DNA of 64,000 nucleotides from Chelonoidis abingdonii (GCF_003597395.2 NC_133769.1:42139287-42203286), one strand, 5' to 3'; counted from the first letter of the stretch, positions 21,331 to 33,589 are shown. Numbers and translations: made by a program. The notes: a model not told the origin generated them from the sequence alone.

Positions 21331-21467
21331 GACCCAAAGAAGAGCTCCATGTAGCTTGGAAGCATGTCTCTCTCTCACCAACAGAAGCTGGTCCAATAAA
21401 ATATACTACCTCACCCACCTTGTCCCTCTAATATCCTGGGACCAACATGGCTACAACAATTTGCCTA
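21331..21467 (+). repeat. Penelope-like element 3' end with hammerhead-like relic
   Basis: Contains ATGTCTCTCTCTCACCAACA, GAAGCTGGTCCAATAAAATA and a tail TCCTGGGACCAACATGGCTA, a widespread amniote repeat end. Its 5' part, about 21333-21363, reads AAAGAAGAGCTC...AGCTTGGAAGC, a degraded counterpart of the (C/T)GA-GA ... GAAA core with a GAGCT/AGCTT stem. The link to Penelope-like elements is by analogy with 26587-27178. Confidence 0.45.
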
Positions 21468-21567
21468 CTATAACTGTTTTGAAAACTATTATCTTCCTTG
21501 TTATTTATTAATTTTGGTGCATATTTGTTGAAAAAATCATAAGAAAGGAAGGAATTTGAGTAGAATT

Positions 21568-21685
21568 TAGGGTGACCAGCTAGCAAGTCTGAAAAATCAG
21601 GATGGGGGTGGGGGATAATCCTATATAAGACACAGGCCTGAATATCAGGACTGTCCCTATAAAACTGGGACAGCTGGTCACCCTA
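21568..21685. mobile_element. short hAT-like element, 118 bp
   Basis: Inverted ends TAGGGTGACCAGCTAG and (right) CTGGTCACCCTA. Flanks GTAGAATT (21560-21567) and GTAGAACT (21686-21693) match at 7 of 8. The interior is partly palindromic. Same family as 54305-54426. Confidence 0.85.
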
Positions 21686-23665
21686 GTAGAACTTGAATGT
21701 CTTCTTGAGGCACTCTGAAGCTGGAGTAGAATATGTTTTCAGTCGTTTTAAGGGGGATTTCTTTCTGTCCTTTCTTCTGGCTTTACACTTCAGCTGAGAA
21801 GCAGCCTGTGCACTGGAGACTTGTTAAGTCTGTGTTGTAGGCAACGAGTTGATCTTGGGCCACAATCACTATGAAAATTTGAGAGCATGAGACTTGCACC
21901 GGTCAAATTATTTGCTAACTGTGAAAGTCAAGGTACACAAATGAGATTTTAAAATGTTCTATATTGATAACAGCCTTTTGTTCTTTTGAGTTATGCCTGG
22001 TTGAATTCCCGTCTTTACTGGTAATAATCACACTGGCTGTTGAATGTATCTCTTTTTAATTGATGCCCTTCTTGAAGTGGTTAACCTCTTAAATAATGCA
22101 TAGCTCTGAAGTAATGGTCACTTTAATGCTTTTCTTAATGCAGAGTCACCTAGATTACTACTTCCACTCTTTGTTACTATTAAAGACAGCGTAGTAGACT
22201 GATTTAAGAAACTAAGCCTTGTAAGACATGTATTAGCTGTGAATTGAGAGCAGCAAGAAGGAAAAAAACCTATGAATTGTCTCAGATGCCAGTAATTTGT
22301 CTTCTGAAACCATGACAGCTAACTCCTGATTTCCATTATGCAATAAGATTGCAAATAACGTTCCGCTGCAGACTTAATCAATATAGCATCACATGGCACC
22401 CCTCTGGGGAAAGCTCCTATTTACTCATTTAATTGATGTAACACAGTTGCTGGTGAAAGGAGGAGACATCTCTCTTACATTTAATTATAGACTCTGCACA
22501 AGTGCCCGTAATGTACAAATTACATAGAATGATTTTTAATGTTTGCACTTTGGACTGGACTCAAAAGGTCTGATTCTGCGACCCTTACATGAGTAGCCCC
22601 ATTGACATGAGTGGGACAACTTGCTTGATTAAAGGTTTCAGGATCAGACCCTATTTCAGTGCCATTTTAGGAAATATTCCCAGTGATTTTATGCAAGCAT
22701 AATACCATTAATATAACACCATAGGGGTTCATGATACTTTACAGGAAGATGTGGGGCTAGATTCTCAGCAGGTGAAAATCAACATAGCTTCAGAGCTGAG
22801 CATAAGGCCCATAGTCCTTGTTCCAAGAAGTTTGTGCTCTAGATAAGAAATTATTGCTCAATAAATGTCGCTACATATGGGGCCAGATGCTCAGCTGATG
22901 AAATCTGTGTAGCTTTATTAAAGTCAGTGATCACCACCATACAAATCTGTGTTCCACACTATTTTCAAGATACATGTTATTCACCCATATTCCAACCATA
23001 ACAGTTCTATTTAACAGCTTGAACCTGTAGTCTGAAGTCCAATATTACTTTAATGTGCACTTTGGAGCTACTACATGCAAGGGTTGCATACTTTGCTAGA
23101 TCTGCATGTGCAATTTATCAAGTGGAAATCTGTGATGAAATTATGGGCCATATATTAGATAGTCCAAGTATGAATACATGTATAAAGTGGTTACAAAAAG
23201 ATTCTGAACAGTAGCTGGGGTTTTTATGCTGCTGTTGCTCAATTTAAAAAAAAAATATTGATTCAACAGCATAAAACACACAGGTCGATAAGCCCAGCTG
23301 ATAATCTGGTTGGCAACATAAACTGATTGATATTCATAGGATCCTTCTGTCTCAGTTCCTTTGCAAGAAGCAAGCAAACTGGGGACCAAAGAGAGAGGCT
23401 CTTATCCTCGGCCAGTCTCCTGACAAATTAGCCAAGCTACAGTTCTGTTTTTTTATGTTTGTATATCTCCACCAATATCATATGGGGGTGTTTTTTTTCT
23501 TTTTCTTTTCTACCAGCTGTTAGACTAGATGTTAGATCCCAGTTGTTAATGAGGTTGCTTGTTCTTACACTCTATACTAATCAAGGTGCTTGGTGCAAAC
23601 TTTGTCTTGTCTTTATCTTTGCAGGAAGGGAAGGGAGAGGATGTGAAAGATTATGGTTAGAAACA

Positions 23666-23804
23666 TAGGGTACATTTACACTTCAAGCTGGGGTGTGTGA
23701 TTTCCAGACCAAGGAGCCATTCTTGTGCCAGTTTGCTGAGAGCTACTAGGAACATGTCTTTACGAGCTGCAAATCATACCCCAGCTTAAAATGTAGACAT
23801 ACCC
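23666..23804. repeat. palindromic MITE-like repeat (GGGTA...TACCC)
   Basis: Ends GGGTACATTTACACTTCAAG and (right) GCTTAAAATGTAGACATACC are inverted; the inner arms TGGGGTGTGTGATT and AATCATACCCCA also pair. It directly abuts the CR1 fragment that follows. Confidence 0.7.
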
Positions 23805-24078
23805 ATAGATTCCAATGCCAGAAAGGGTCACTGATCGAGTCTAACCTCCTATATATCACAGACCACAAAACTTCCCCCAAATAACTCCTGTTTGAACAAG
23901 AGCTTAACTTTTAGAAAAATATCCAATCTCGATTTAAAAATTGCCAGTGATGGAGAATCCATCAGGACTCTGGCAAATTGTTCCAATGGTTCACTACCCT
24001 CACTGTTAAAAATGTGTGCCGTTATTTCTAGCCCAAATTTATCAAGCTTCAACTTCCAACTGTTGCATGCTTGACTTT
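23805..24078 (-). mobile_element. CR1 LINE 3' region, piece 1
   Basis: The plus strand reads AGATTCCAATGCCAGAAAGG, then TCTAACCTCCT, CCAATCTCGATTTAAAAATT and TGGCAAATTGTTCCAATGG, the reverse complement of a turtle CR1 3' region. Similarity stops near 24078 and resumes at about 24885. Confidence 0.8.
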
Positions 24079-24884
24079 AATAACAATGCAAGATGTCAAA
24101 AATAACAAGCTTAGAGGAAATTATTAACTGAAGATTAATAGAGCACTACACAGGACACAGAAAGAAAACATACATCACCACCTTCTGTGAATGATGAAAG
24201 GATGGCATTCTGTTCCTTCCCTCTGTAACTGGAAGAATTCTGTCAGTGTTCATTCCCAATCTCTCTCTCCAAACCTCTTTCCTTTTATAGGGTGTGAGGC
24301 AAATAAATTCCTGTTGGAGGAAAAAAAAATACTTTCCCATAATAGATACTGTTTTGAGTATCTCAGTTGAGCTAATTCTTAATGAAATTTCTTTTGTGAT
24401 ATCTTATCTTATGTGATTGATAGGCTAAAGGACTTCCAATTCCATTAGTATTCAAAACACCTGTTGTGTTAAGACATCCTAGCATCTTCCAATGGGTCAT
24501 TACTTCATAAATCACAGAAAACATCGGTGATAATAAATATCCCTTATCAATTACAAAGCATAATTACTGCAATATACTTTTGTAGGTCCCTTCATTAGTT
24601 TTGAGGGGCTCTTTCCCTGGATGTCTGGACTTTCACAGACTCAGAGGTGCAGGAGATATTTAGGTGCAGCCCAGTACTTAATTACATGTATTCCTGATCA
24701 TTTTCATGTCCTAAATTCAGTTTAAGGACAGCACTTTTCAGCTTCATACATTCAGGGGACTAAATTTATAGGTATACAACATAAAAAGGATTTTGGTTAA
24801 CATATACAAGAATTCTGAGAGCTTAACATATAAAATGTTAATATTTATTAACATAACCTTTGGATCTTATCCTACCTTCTTTTG
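24079..24884. other. unassigned sequence between two CR1 pieces
   Basis: About 0.8 kb of AT-rich DNA separates parts of a CR1 that should be adjacent. It could be a later insertion, but I see no terminal repeats, target duplication or coding frame. Confidence 0.4.
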
Positions 24885-25090
24885 TGAGATTAAAGCCTAT
24901 TATCAAATATTTTTCCCCACGTAGGTACTTACAGAATGTGATCAAGTCACCCCTTAACCATCTTTGTTATGTAAATATAGTGATAGACCCAAAAAGCACA
25001 ATCTAAGGCATGCTTTCTAATTCTTTAATCATTCTCTTAGCTCTTCTCTGAACCCCCTCCAATATATCAATATCCTTTTTAGCCCAGGGT
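24885..25090 (-). mobile_element. CR1 LINE 3' region, piece 2
   Basis: The plus strand reads ATCAAATATTTTTCCCCACG, GTGATCAAGTCACCCCTTAA and CTTAGCTCTTCTCTGAACCC, which in CR1 follow directly on the text at 23805-24078 in the same orientation. It is the continuation of that copy. Confidence 0.8.
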
Positions 25091-26613
25091 TAATTGATAT
25101 CTATTTATTCTTTTTCAGATCCTGAAATTGGCTGGGGATTTCACAGTACAAATAGACATGGAGTGAGATTCTAAACTTCACCTTTGAGAACTCACAGCCC
25201 AGGGGGAGGAGGGTCTAAATGGATTTAAGTCACCTATGCACCCTCTGGATTGTAGGCTACTCTGGCTCTTTTACTCAATATAAAATGTTTGGAGTGGTGG
25301 CGAAGATCTCACCCATGGCTCTTGCCCCAAAGAGCTTCAAAGTGGGATAACGAACATTAGAAAGGATTTTTTTTGTTGGTGGGGAGAAGGAGGGTGGATT
25401 ACAACAATATGATGTCATGGCTCCTGAGTGAAGACTAGGGCACAGTGTGCATTTATTTTTTATTCCAAGGTTTAGGGTTTCTGGTGGTAAGGGTAGGTCT
25501 TATTACTGTCTACAGGTATAAGGCAGGCACTTCTGCCTTATAGCGTAGCATCCCTTATTCTTCCAACAGAGAAAGTGTGGATTCTGCATCTCTGTTGAGC
25601 ATTTCTAATGTGGGGTATCTAGGTGTCAACTCAATTTTTATATTGAAAACAAATTTGCAGAGTTTGAAAACTTTACCAGACAGAGGTAAGGAAATGCAAA
25701 AGACGAGATTAAGGAATATACCAGTGAGGGAATCTCCCCTACCATCCACAGCTGTTCAGTAGGGAAGGGTATTGGACTTTCTCTGTGGTTGCTGTCCAGC
25801 ATCCTGCATGGTGGCTCCAGTTCCCATAGCAACATCTGGCTGGGCAGTGTTGAAAACACTTGAAGCTCCATTTCATTCTTGCAGCTGTAAAACAGGAAGA
25901 GCTTTCTGTTCCTCCTCCCACCTCCAAACTCTTCTGACTGTCATGAAGACAGGATCTTCAATAGCCTATCCCTCCCTCAGAGCCTCCTCGCTGCTGAGAG
26001 GTGCTCTATCACTCCATCTCTGGGCAAGCTGTAGGGAACTTATAAAACATTGTGAACCTTGAAGAATTTATCAGCCTGGCTGTTTGCATGTGTTACTTAC
26101 ACACAAAGGGCCAAATCCTGTGCCTGGTTTTCATGGTAATGAGTTTGATAGCTCCATATGGCTGTGTAAACTGATGCCGGGGATGTTCTGTTTGTGAACA
26201 CAATGGGGAAAGGAGACAACCTGCAGTGGCAGACAAGGATGTGCTCAAGACAATAGAGTAAATGAGCTGGGCAGCTACCTACTCCTATGGATCCTAGTGC
26301 AGATGTTCCCCAGCTGAGTCTGCCACCAGAGCTGCTGCAGCTCTAAAATAACATTTTTTGCAGCTCCCATGCATGGTGGCTGGGGAAACTGGGGAGATGG
26401 GATGAGATCAGGGTCTCTCCATTGTTTTGGTAGATCAAAGGTCACTAGTTCCCCTGGTGAATGGGAGGAGATATTTTTGGGCGTATTGATTCTTCCAGGC
26501 CAAAATCTCCATTTCTCAGCTGTCTGCCATGGAGGCTTCTATGCAGTCTATAAAGACCATTTAGCGTCTGTCTCTCTCCTGGGCTGATTGCCAATAAGCA
26601 TATCATGTTGATA

Positions 26614-26892
26614 TATGCCATCATGTGCCAGCAATGCCCCTCTGCCATATACATTGGCCAAACCGGACAGTCTCTACGCAAAAGAATACATGGACACAAA
26701 TCTGACATCAGGAATCATAACATTCAAGAACCAGTGGGAGAACACTTCAGCCTCTCTAACCACTAAGTGACAGACTTTAAGGTGGCAATTTTGCAACAAA
26801 AAAACTTCAGAAACAGACTCCAAAGAGAGACTCCTGAACTTGAATTAATATGCAAATTTGATACAGTGAACTTAGGTTTGAACAGAGACTAG
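26614..26892 (+). pseudogene. GIY-YIG endonuclease remnant of Penelope-like element
   Basis: One frame, 92 codons with a single internal stop (TAA at 26764-26766), then TAG at 26890-26892. The N-terminal part reads YAIMCQQCPSAIYIGQTGQS, then LRKRIHGHKSDIRNH. AIYIGQTGQSLRKR is the YIG half of a GIY-YIG nuclease core, with the arginine and histidine positions of the helix following. After the stop the same frame continues to VNLGLNRD. The GIY-YIG nuclease nicks target DNA for integration in this class. The stop and the missing upstream parts make it non-functional. Confidence 0.7.
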
Positions 26893-27119
26893 GAATAGTG
26901 GGGCATTACACTAATTGAATCTATTTCTCCATGCTAAAATATCCTCCTCACACCTTCTATGGGTCATCTCGATTATCACTTCAAAGGTTTTTTTCTCTCT
27001 TCTGCTGATGATAGCTCATCTCAATTGATTGGCCTCTTACAGTTGGTATGGCTACTCCCATCTTTTCATGTTCTCTGTATGTATAAATATCTTCTTTCTG
27101 TGTGTTCCATTCTATGCAT

Positions 27120-27149
27120 CCGATGAAGTGAGTTTTAGCCCTTGAAAGC
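27120..27149 (+). ncRNA. degenerate hammerhead-ribozyme-like motif
   Basis: CGATGA (27121-27126) and GAAA (27144-27147) are spaced as the CUGAUGA and GAAA boxes of a hammerhead. The intervening stem II has mismatches (GTGAG against CCCTT) and the first box has C for U. Probably inactive. Confidence 0.35.
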
Positions 27150-29289
27150 TTATGCTCAAATAAATTTGTTGGTCCATGCATTTAAGACTAGTATTCTTTA
27201 AAATGTCTGAATCTATATTGAATGGTTAAAGTCTGACGGAAAATAGAGACATTTGCCTACACTGGTTTCCTCCCATCTAAAAATCTCAAGCTATCCCTAA
27301 TCTTCCCAGCGCCACTCCATCTGTCACTTTTACACATGTCCTAGTCAATGTCACCATGGGAGCAGCCCAGGGACAATGGTTTGCATGTGAATCAAGATGG
27401 GTGGACAATATGCTTGGAGAACTAGCATGTTAGGCTTTCTATTTTTTTTTGCCAAAATATACCTTCGAAATATTTTTGTTTAAACAATGGAGGCCTTATT
27501 TACCCTGTACAGACAAATTCTCCTTGTTACGCTACTGCAACCCTATTGACTTCAGCTGCCTCTTTTTGTGTGAGAGGAATTTGGCCCATAATATTTATTT
27601 TTTACGTGTTTACCTTATGTGGATTATATGCATATGTATCTATAAAATGCAGGTGATTTTCAGGAGCTTCTCTTTTGGGTTTACGTATAATTGTCCAGAA
27701 ATTCAGGGGGCATTTTTTGCAAATAAACACAAAGCTTGAAATTGCAGTTATCCAAGCATGTTCTGGGAATTTCTTTGCCTTATGTTGTTTCACATGAATA
27801 CCCTGAGCTGTCAGCCTTGTGCTGCTCTTACTGTGACATTGATTAAGACATGCATGATATATGAGTGTGTGTGTGTATTCAAATGACTCATTTGTGACTT
27901 TTTGCCACTTGCATTGGGCACATAGTCGCAGTGGGAACAATAATCAGGACAGTGTCTCAATCCCTCCCTGATTGCCCAGGCAGGTCCCCAATGTGTGATA
28001 GGAAGGAGCAGTCCCTGAACTAAATGGAATATAGGGACTGCACCTGTATAGAGCCCTGCCCAATATGGCCCCCCTATCAATATATCTGGATGTCCTGTGT
28101 GTATGTTCTCCATGATCAGAAGTTGGTTTGAAGAAAATATATGCCCTTTGGTGGCAATTTGAATTGTGTGGACCCTGATCCTGAATCCACAGGGGGGTTA
28201 TTTGTGTTCTTGTGAAGTCTCTGACTTTAGAGACTCCATGTAGGTGCCAGACCCATCCAAACCTGGCTACAGTATTTAGACCATGGTTTCTGAAATTTAT
28301 AAAAGGCCTACTCCTCTTGTCAAGGAGAGTTTGGCCATTAACTTTGATGGGAGTAAGAGCAAGCTCTAGAAATCTACCCAAGACATTGGCATACTCATCA
28401 AAATGTGGTGATTAAACCATACGAGTGTTCAGTTTACTGTATCAGCCTGTATTTGTCATTAATCTTTTCTGCAGCAGGATAGTTGAAATAATTAGCTACT
28501 TAAAATTAATTAGGATGAGATTATTTTTCCCTCTCTGTAGTTAAAACCAAGAAGGAAAAAAATCTTATCTGAGATGTGAGAAAATTTTTCTTTATTTCCC
28601 TTCCATTTAAAAAAATGGGTTTAAAATCAACTTTTTAAGATGAACAGATTTGTCTTTAGTTGTTTTCTAGATATTTTCAATTTCTGAAAATATTTAATTA
28701 TAAAAGGAAACCATAGCCAACACATCTTTTATTTTTACAGTATTTTCTGTACCTTATTACAAGCCCATATCTATTTAGTGCCTGAACATTTTGCCTATTA
28801 TTGGTTAGAATATGCCATTGAAAATGATTTGATTCCCCCCCTCTTGTTTTTGACAGTTCTGCTGCCATTACATAAAACAGCTTTTATATCTCTTTATGTT
28901 TCCATGGTAATAGATACCTGGATCACCTTAGAACACCCTAAGATTCAACTGTGATTATGCTGTCAGTGACAAGTGTAAGTATCATGGGCGAGAAAGCAAA
29001 TACCAGGGCAACAGTATAGATAACTGAAGTGTACAGCAAATACTTTACAACTATCAATAATGAAATAGTTTGGAAATATTTTAACTGCAGCCAGAGGAAA
29101 TAATGGATTTCCAGATTCCATGAAAACTGTTCAGAGTGATTAGCATCAATTTTAATTTGTGCTAAGATGTTCAAGGCAAGGGAGTGCAAAATCAACCTGA
29201 TACATTGTATTTTACAGTATATTAGTAATTTATGCTCCTAAAGTTCTAATATTTCTTATCCATAGCTGAAGGTAGTAATGACTAGTGGA

Positions 29290-29470
29290 TACAGAAAAGG
29301 TCTAGCAGTCAGGACGTTTGGGTTATATTCCCAGGTCTGCCACTGATTCACTATGTGACTGTGGGCAAATTACTTAACCTCTTTGTGCCTCACTTTCCTA
29401 ATCTCTATAATAGTTAATAATATAGAAAGGTCATGTGAGGCTCAATTAATTTTTATAACATGGTTTTGTT
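29290..29470 (+). repeat. MIR/CORE-type SINE
   Basis: Runs TCTGCCACTGATTCACTATG, TGACTGTGGGCAAATTACTT, AACCTCTTTGTGCCTCACTT, the conserved core of a MIR-type SINE. An old copy without target duplications. Confidence 0.75.
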
Positions 29471-30222
29471 GTTGTTGTAAATAAATCTAAGATGTTCAGG
29501 TTTCTATTATCATTCCATGTGTATATCAACATGTGTATCTGAACATCTTACAAAGAGGTTGTAAAGAACGGCCAATGCTCTAATTTTCTTCCGACACCCC
29601 CTGGGCAAATGGGACAATGTGGTTTGTTTTGTTTTTCTTTTCTCAGATGAAGGACTTTGCATAGCTGGAAAGGGCTCTTTTACCCTGTGACAGAATGGAC
29701 TAGACCCAAAAGGCCCCCTGCTGGAAGGCTCAGAGTCCTGCCACATCCATCCCAAGAAACCAGCAGTGGAGAGGTCCTCCAAGCAGGCTAGAGTGGCTGC
29801 AGGGGAAGCAGCCAATCATAGAGACTTCAGGAAGCAGCCAATGAGGGTCTAGCAGGCTCATATAAAAGAAGCTGCAGGGCTAGCATGAGTTCAGTCTGCT
29901 AACAGGGGTTGGGGGAGCAAGAGGTGCTCCTGGCAGGCTGCATGGGTTAAGGCAGGTAGTTGCTGGCGTGGACCCGGGAAGCAAAGGGATAGCTTCTGGC
30001 TGGCTGCCAGGAATTGATTAAGCTGGGCTATGGGGAAGCAGACCTGGGAAAAGCAGTTAGTTAAAGGGACATGGCCCATGGCTGCTACTTAGAGGGTCCC
30101 TGGGCTGGGACCCCGAGTAGTGGGTGGGCCTGGATCCCTTCACCCTCTACAGCCATTGGGGAAGTGGCTGTGCCTGAGAGAAGGGAGTTTAGAGAGGTCC
30201 AGGGAAATGACCTCATGTAGAC

Positions 30223-30317
30223 CTCATGCATCCGACGAAGTGGGTATTCACCCATGAAAGCTCATGCTCCAATACATCTGTTACTCTTTAAGGTGCCATG
30301 GGACTCTTTGCTGCTTT
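30223..30317 (+). mobile_element. 95-bp Penelope-like 3' end insertion
   Basis: Begins CTCATGCATCCGACGAAGTG and ends GGACTCTTTGCTGCTTT. It is flanked by a perfect 11-bp duplication CTCATGTAGAC (30212-30222 and 30318-30328) inside the LTR-like repeat, so it is a severely 5'-truncated retroinsertion younger than its host repeat. Confidence 0.7.
30231..30261 (+). ncRNA. degenerate hammerhead-ribozyme-like motif
   Basis: CGACGA (30233-30238), stem II TGGGT/ACCCA (30241-30245 with 30250-30254) with loop ATTC, and GAAA (30256-30259). The stem is intact, but the catalytic box has C in two positions where a hammerhead has U, so self-cleavage is unlikely. Confidence 0.4.
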
Positions 30318-31902
30318 CTCATGTAGACTTGCTATCCCCCTGGAAGGGGACTTAACTGAGACTTGCCCAGCTGGGGTCAAAGAATTAAAGGGCATGTGAA
30401 GAGCTTCCAGGGAGGAAGCCCTGTGGGATGTGGCTCCACCCCAGAGCAGGATGCACATAAGCTACCAGCTAGGATTCTGAGATAGGTCCTGTTGGTCAGA
30501 TTGAGGATGGGATCCTGGGGGGAGCTAAAGAGAGTTTTCAAACAGAGGTGTACCTTGATGGACCTGGTTGGACCATTAAAGGACTGAGCCCAGGGAGGGC
30601 TGCAGGACATTTTGGAGAGGGTACTCCAGGAGGGGTTTGTTTGCACATGGACTGCAGGTGCCTTGGCCAGAGGACTGAGTCACTGGAGACCTGCCTGACA
30701 CATGCAGTGGCTGACAAGGGGCATAGTGAGCTGAGAAACTGAGAATACTGCAGGCATGCACGCAGTCGACCAGGGGCCGCTTGTGAGAGGTGGGTGCCAC
30801 CCCATTGCGTATTCTTTCAAAGCTGATTTTTTTCCATGAGATCCTGTCCATAATAATATAAATACAGCACAATTCACTGAATTATTTCCCCGTCCCTTCT
30901 ATTTTCTTTAACAGTGCAAATAAATGCTAGTTTCACAAAGAATTTCAAAAACAAGGCCCAAAGGCTAATGTACAGAGTCCACTAAGGGCCAGCTTCTGAA
31001 CTGGAACATGAATCCCATGGTGAAAGCTTTTTAAGAGACTATGTCAACAGAATACACATTTTCTCAGTGTGGAGGTCTCCTGCTGCTACATAAATGTGAG
31101 GTGAAGCCAAGACATTTATATTTAAAGGAGACATTGATCCTGTGACAGTGTTTTAGTGCAATGATTATTTTTATTAGCCCAAATGACAGATATAGATGAA
31201 GCTTTATTTTTCTGCAGGATGTCTGCTGTAGTAGAGTGACAGTTGTACAATATTATTACTGACCTCCTGCATTCTGACGGTCATTGGAAAACAAGCACTA
31301 CTGGGTGCTGCAGCCAACTAGTAAAATAACTGAGGTGTGTGTTTTTTTTTGTTTTGTTTTGTTCTGAAGCACACTGTGCTTTTAGGAATAAACTGGCTTC
31401 TAACTAGCTAAATGTTTCTTCTTTCGGTAGCATTTATCAGTGAACAATAGTCAGCCATACAAGAGTCTTACTGAAAGGCACAATTTCTCAAATGCTTCTC
31501 TGGGCTGTGATCTGAATATGGACCTAACCAGAAAAGCTTTATGCTGTCTGTGAGAGGAGAATTGATGTTTCTTCTGCTTGCTTCCCCTCTCCACGCAGAA
31601 CTTCTTCATGCATGGAGGGCTTGAACAGAGCCTGAGATTCCATACCATAAAAGGCAAAGAAGGTCTTAGATATATTTACTGGAAGGTTATGCATTGATAT
31701 GGGGCTGTGTGTGTGTGTGCCTGTTTCTTAATCTTGTTGGTCTCTCTTTTGTCATCATCTTCCTATTTTTTTTAAAGAAAATTTTACTTTATCACCACCA
31801 TTCTCAGCACCTTCACAAGAGAATACTCCAGTCAACATTCTCCAATCACATTCAGGCAAATGTTCCCTGGCCCTGCTATGATAAATGGGAGAGGCTCTAC
31901 CT

Positions 31903-32375
31903 CGAGGCGGGCAACCTACGGCCTGAGAGCTGCATCCAGCTCTTCAGACCTTTTAATCTGTCCTTCAAGCTCCCACCAGGGAACAGAGTCGGGGCTTACC
32001 CCACTCCGTGTGGCTCCTGGAGGCTGCACCCCAACCACCCCCGTGCCTCAGCCCTTATCCCCCCACCTTCTGAACCCCTTGGTCCCAGCCCAGAGCACCC
32101 TCCTGCACTCCAGAGCCTCTCATCCCCAGCCGTGCGCCAGAGCCTGCACCCTCAGCTGGAGCCTCGTTCCCTCCCCGCCAGCACACCAACCTGCTGCTCT
32201 ATCCCAGAACCCCCTCCCACCTTCTCATTTCTGGCCCCATCCCAGATCCCACACCCCCAGCCAGAGCCCTTACCCCCCCCATAGCCCAACCCCCAATTTC
32301 ATGAGCATTTGTGGCCCACCAGACAATTTTCATACCCAGATGTGGCCCTCATGCCAAAAAGTTTGCCCACCCTTG
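31903..32375. mobile_element. non-autonomous hAT-like element, 473 bp
   Basis: Left end CGAGGCGGGCAACC, right end AGTTTGCCCACCCTTG, imperfect inverted repeats. Exact 8-bp duplication CTCTACCT at 31895-31902 and 32376-32383. The C-rich middle (32030-32290) leaves frames of up to 196 codons open; these are composition artefacts. Confidence 0.88.
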
Positions 32376-33589
32376 CTCTACCTGGTCTCAGTTTGTGGAG
32401 GCAGCAGGTACTGAGTCTCAGAAGGTGGAACTGAAATTTGGGTAATGGGGACCACATACATGCTGTAGTTGGGGTCTGGGAGCAGAGTATACTGGGAAGG
32501 CAACCTCATGGGGGTGAGTGAGCGCTAATGGGACAGAGAGGTAAAAGATCTTCACTTAGGCCTGCCATGGGGAGGTAGGTCAGAATGATACTGCTAATGG
32601 GGAAAAAGAAAGAAGGGAGAAATCTGACTTTCTCTTGTCCGTAACTTCATTTTACTCTAACACTTACCAGAAGAGAATTACTTTTAGTTGGGGCTTCTGA
32701 GATATAGCAAAACAGTTTGGGTGAATGTTAGGGAAATAGCGCTTACTATGCCCCGTCTTCCATTGTCTCATGCACTGTCTCCTAGTTCCTAACCCAGAAT
32801 GGTGGAATAGGAGTGGAATGGACTTCTGTCTACTCCACAGGAGGAGCAGCTTGCCAGGTGGATGGGGCAATTAGTCTTCTCTCCCTCGCCTGCTGCTGTG
32901 TCAGAACTTCTCTGCTGAGCTGCCAATCCTGCTTTGCACTTCAAGAGGGGCACCTCAGCAGAGTAGCTGGCTTGAAGCAGCAGGCAGCTAGCACAAAAAA
33001 CTCATCTCCTCCTTGGCTGGATAGAACAGTAATTTCTTAAATTCTGGTTAGTCAAAACAAATATAGAGTCAGTCAGGAGTAACCTCAAGGAAGCCAAAGG
33101 AATTATATTGATGTAAAATTTAGATTTGAGAGAAAAATCAGGATAACAGAGTCAAGTTGAAGTATGAAAAATAGCACTCAACTTCTACTGCTTTCAGTGG
33201 GACTACTGGCATAGTCAGATTCTACTCCATGTGAATAAGTACAGTAAGAGCAGAAGTAGGCTCTTCATTATTTCATCATGCTATGATCTAATGATCCTCC
33301 TTTTATCTTAGGCTGAGGGGGATACAAATGCCTCCCTTGGGAGCAGATGATGATTTATTTCTGAAGGTCAGCTGTTGGTCCTGTAAGAGTGGTATGACTA
33401 GTGTATATTTCAAGGACATATCACCTCAGAAATGGCTTTTGTACTACTGGCTAGATAGAAGATGCATGGCCTATATTCTGATCTCATTTATTTCATAGGG
33501 AGCTCCATCTGTGATTCAGAACAAAACTGAGCTCACATCAATCTAATTGTGTGTGTGGTCTCTCTCCTCTTTCTTTCTAATGCGTTTGC

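Larger units (their letters stand above)
26587..27178 (+). mobile_element. Penelope-like retroelement, 3' fragment
   Basis: 5'-truncated copy with the C-terminal endonuclease coding end (26614-26892), a 3' untranslated region and a tail ending AGCTTATGCTCAAATAAATT TGTTGG. The tail contains a degenerate hammerhead-like motif (27120-27149). Penelope-like elements are known to encode GIY-YIG endonucleases and to carry hammerhead ribozymes, so both features support the call. The upstream reverse transcriptase is absent. Confidence 0.75.
29686..30809 (+). repeat. LTR-like interspersed repeat, interrupted
   Basis: Begins TGTGACAGAATGGACTAG. It has CCAAT (29838-29842) and TATAAAA (29861-29867) at promoter-like spacing and GC-rich text to about 30809. 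No coding region for retroviral or retrotransposon proteins is present, so if it is an LTR it is solitary. It contains a 95-bp insertion at 30223-30317. I recognise the text as turtle-repetitive but cannot name the family; outer ends are uncertain. Confidence 0.4.

Noticed and set aside
31694..32414. 196- and 184-codon proline/serine-rich frames
   Set aside because: They cross the boundary of the hAT-like element at 31903 and depend on its C-rich interior.
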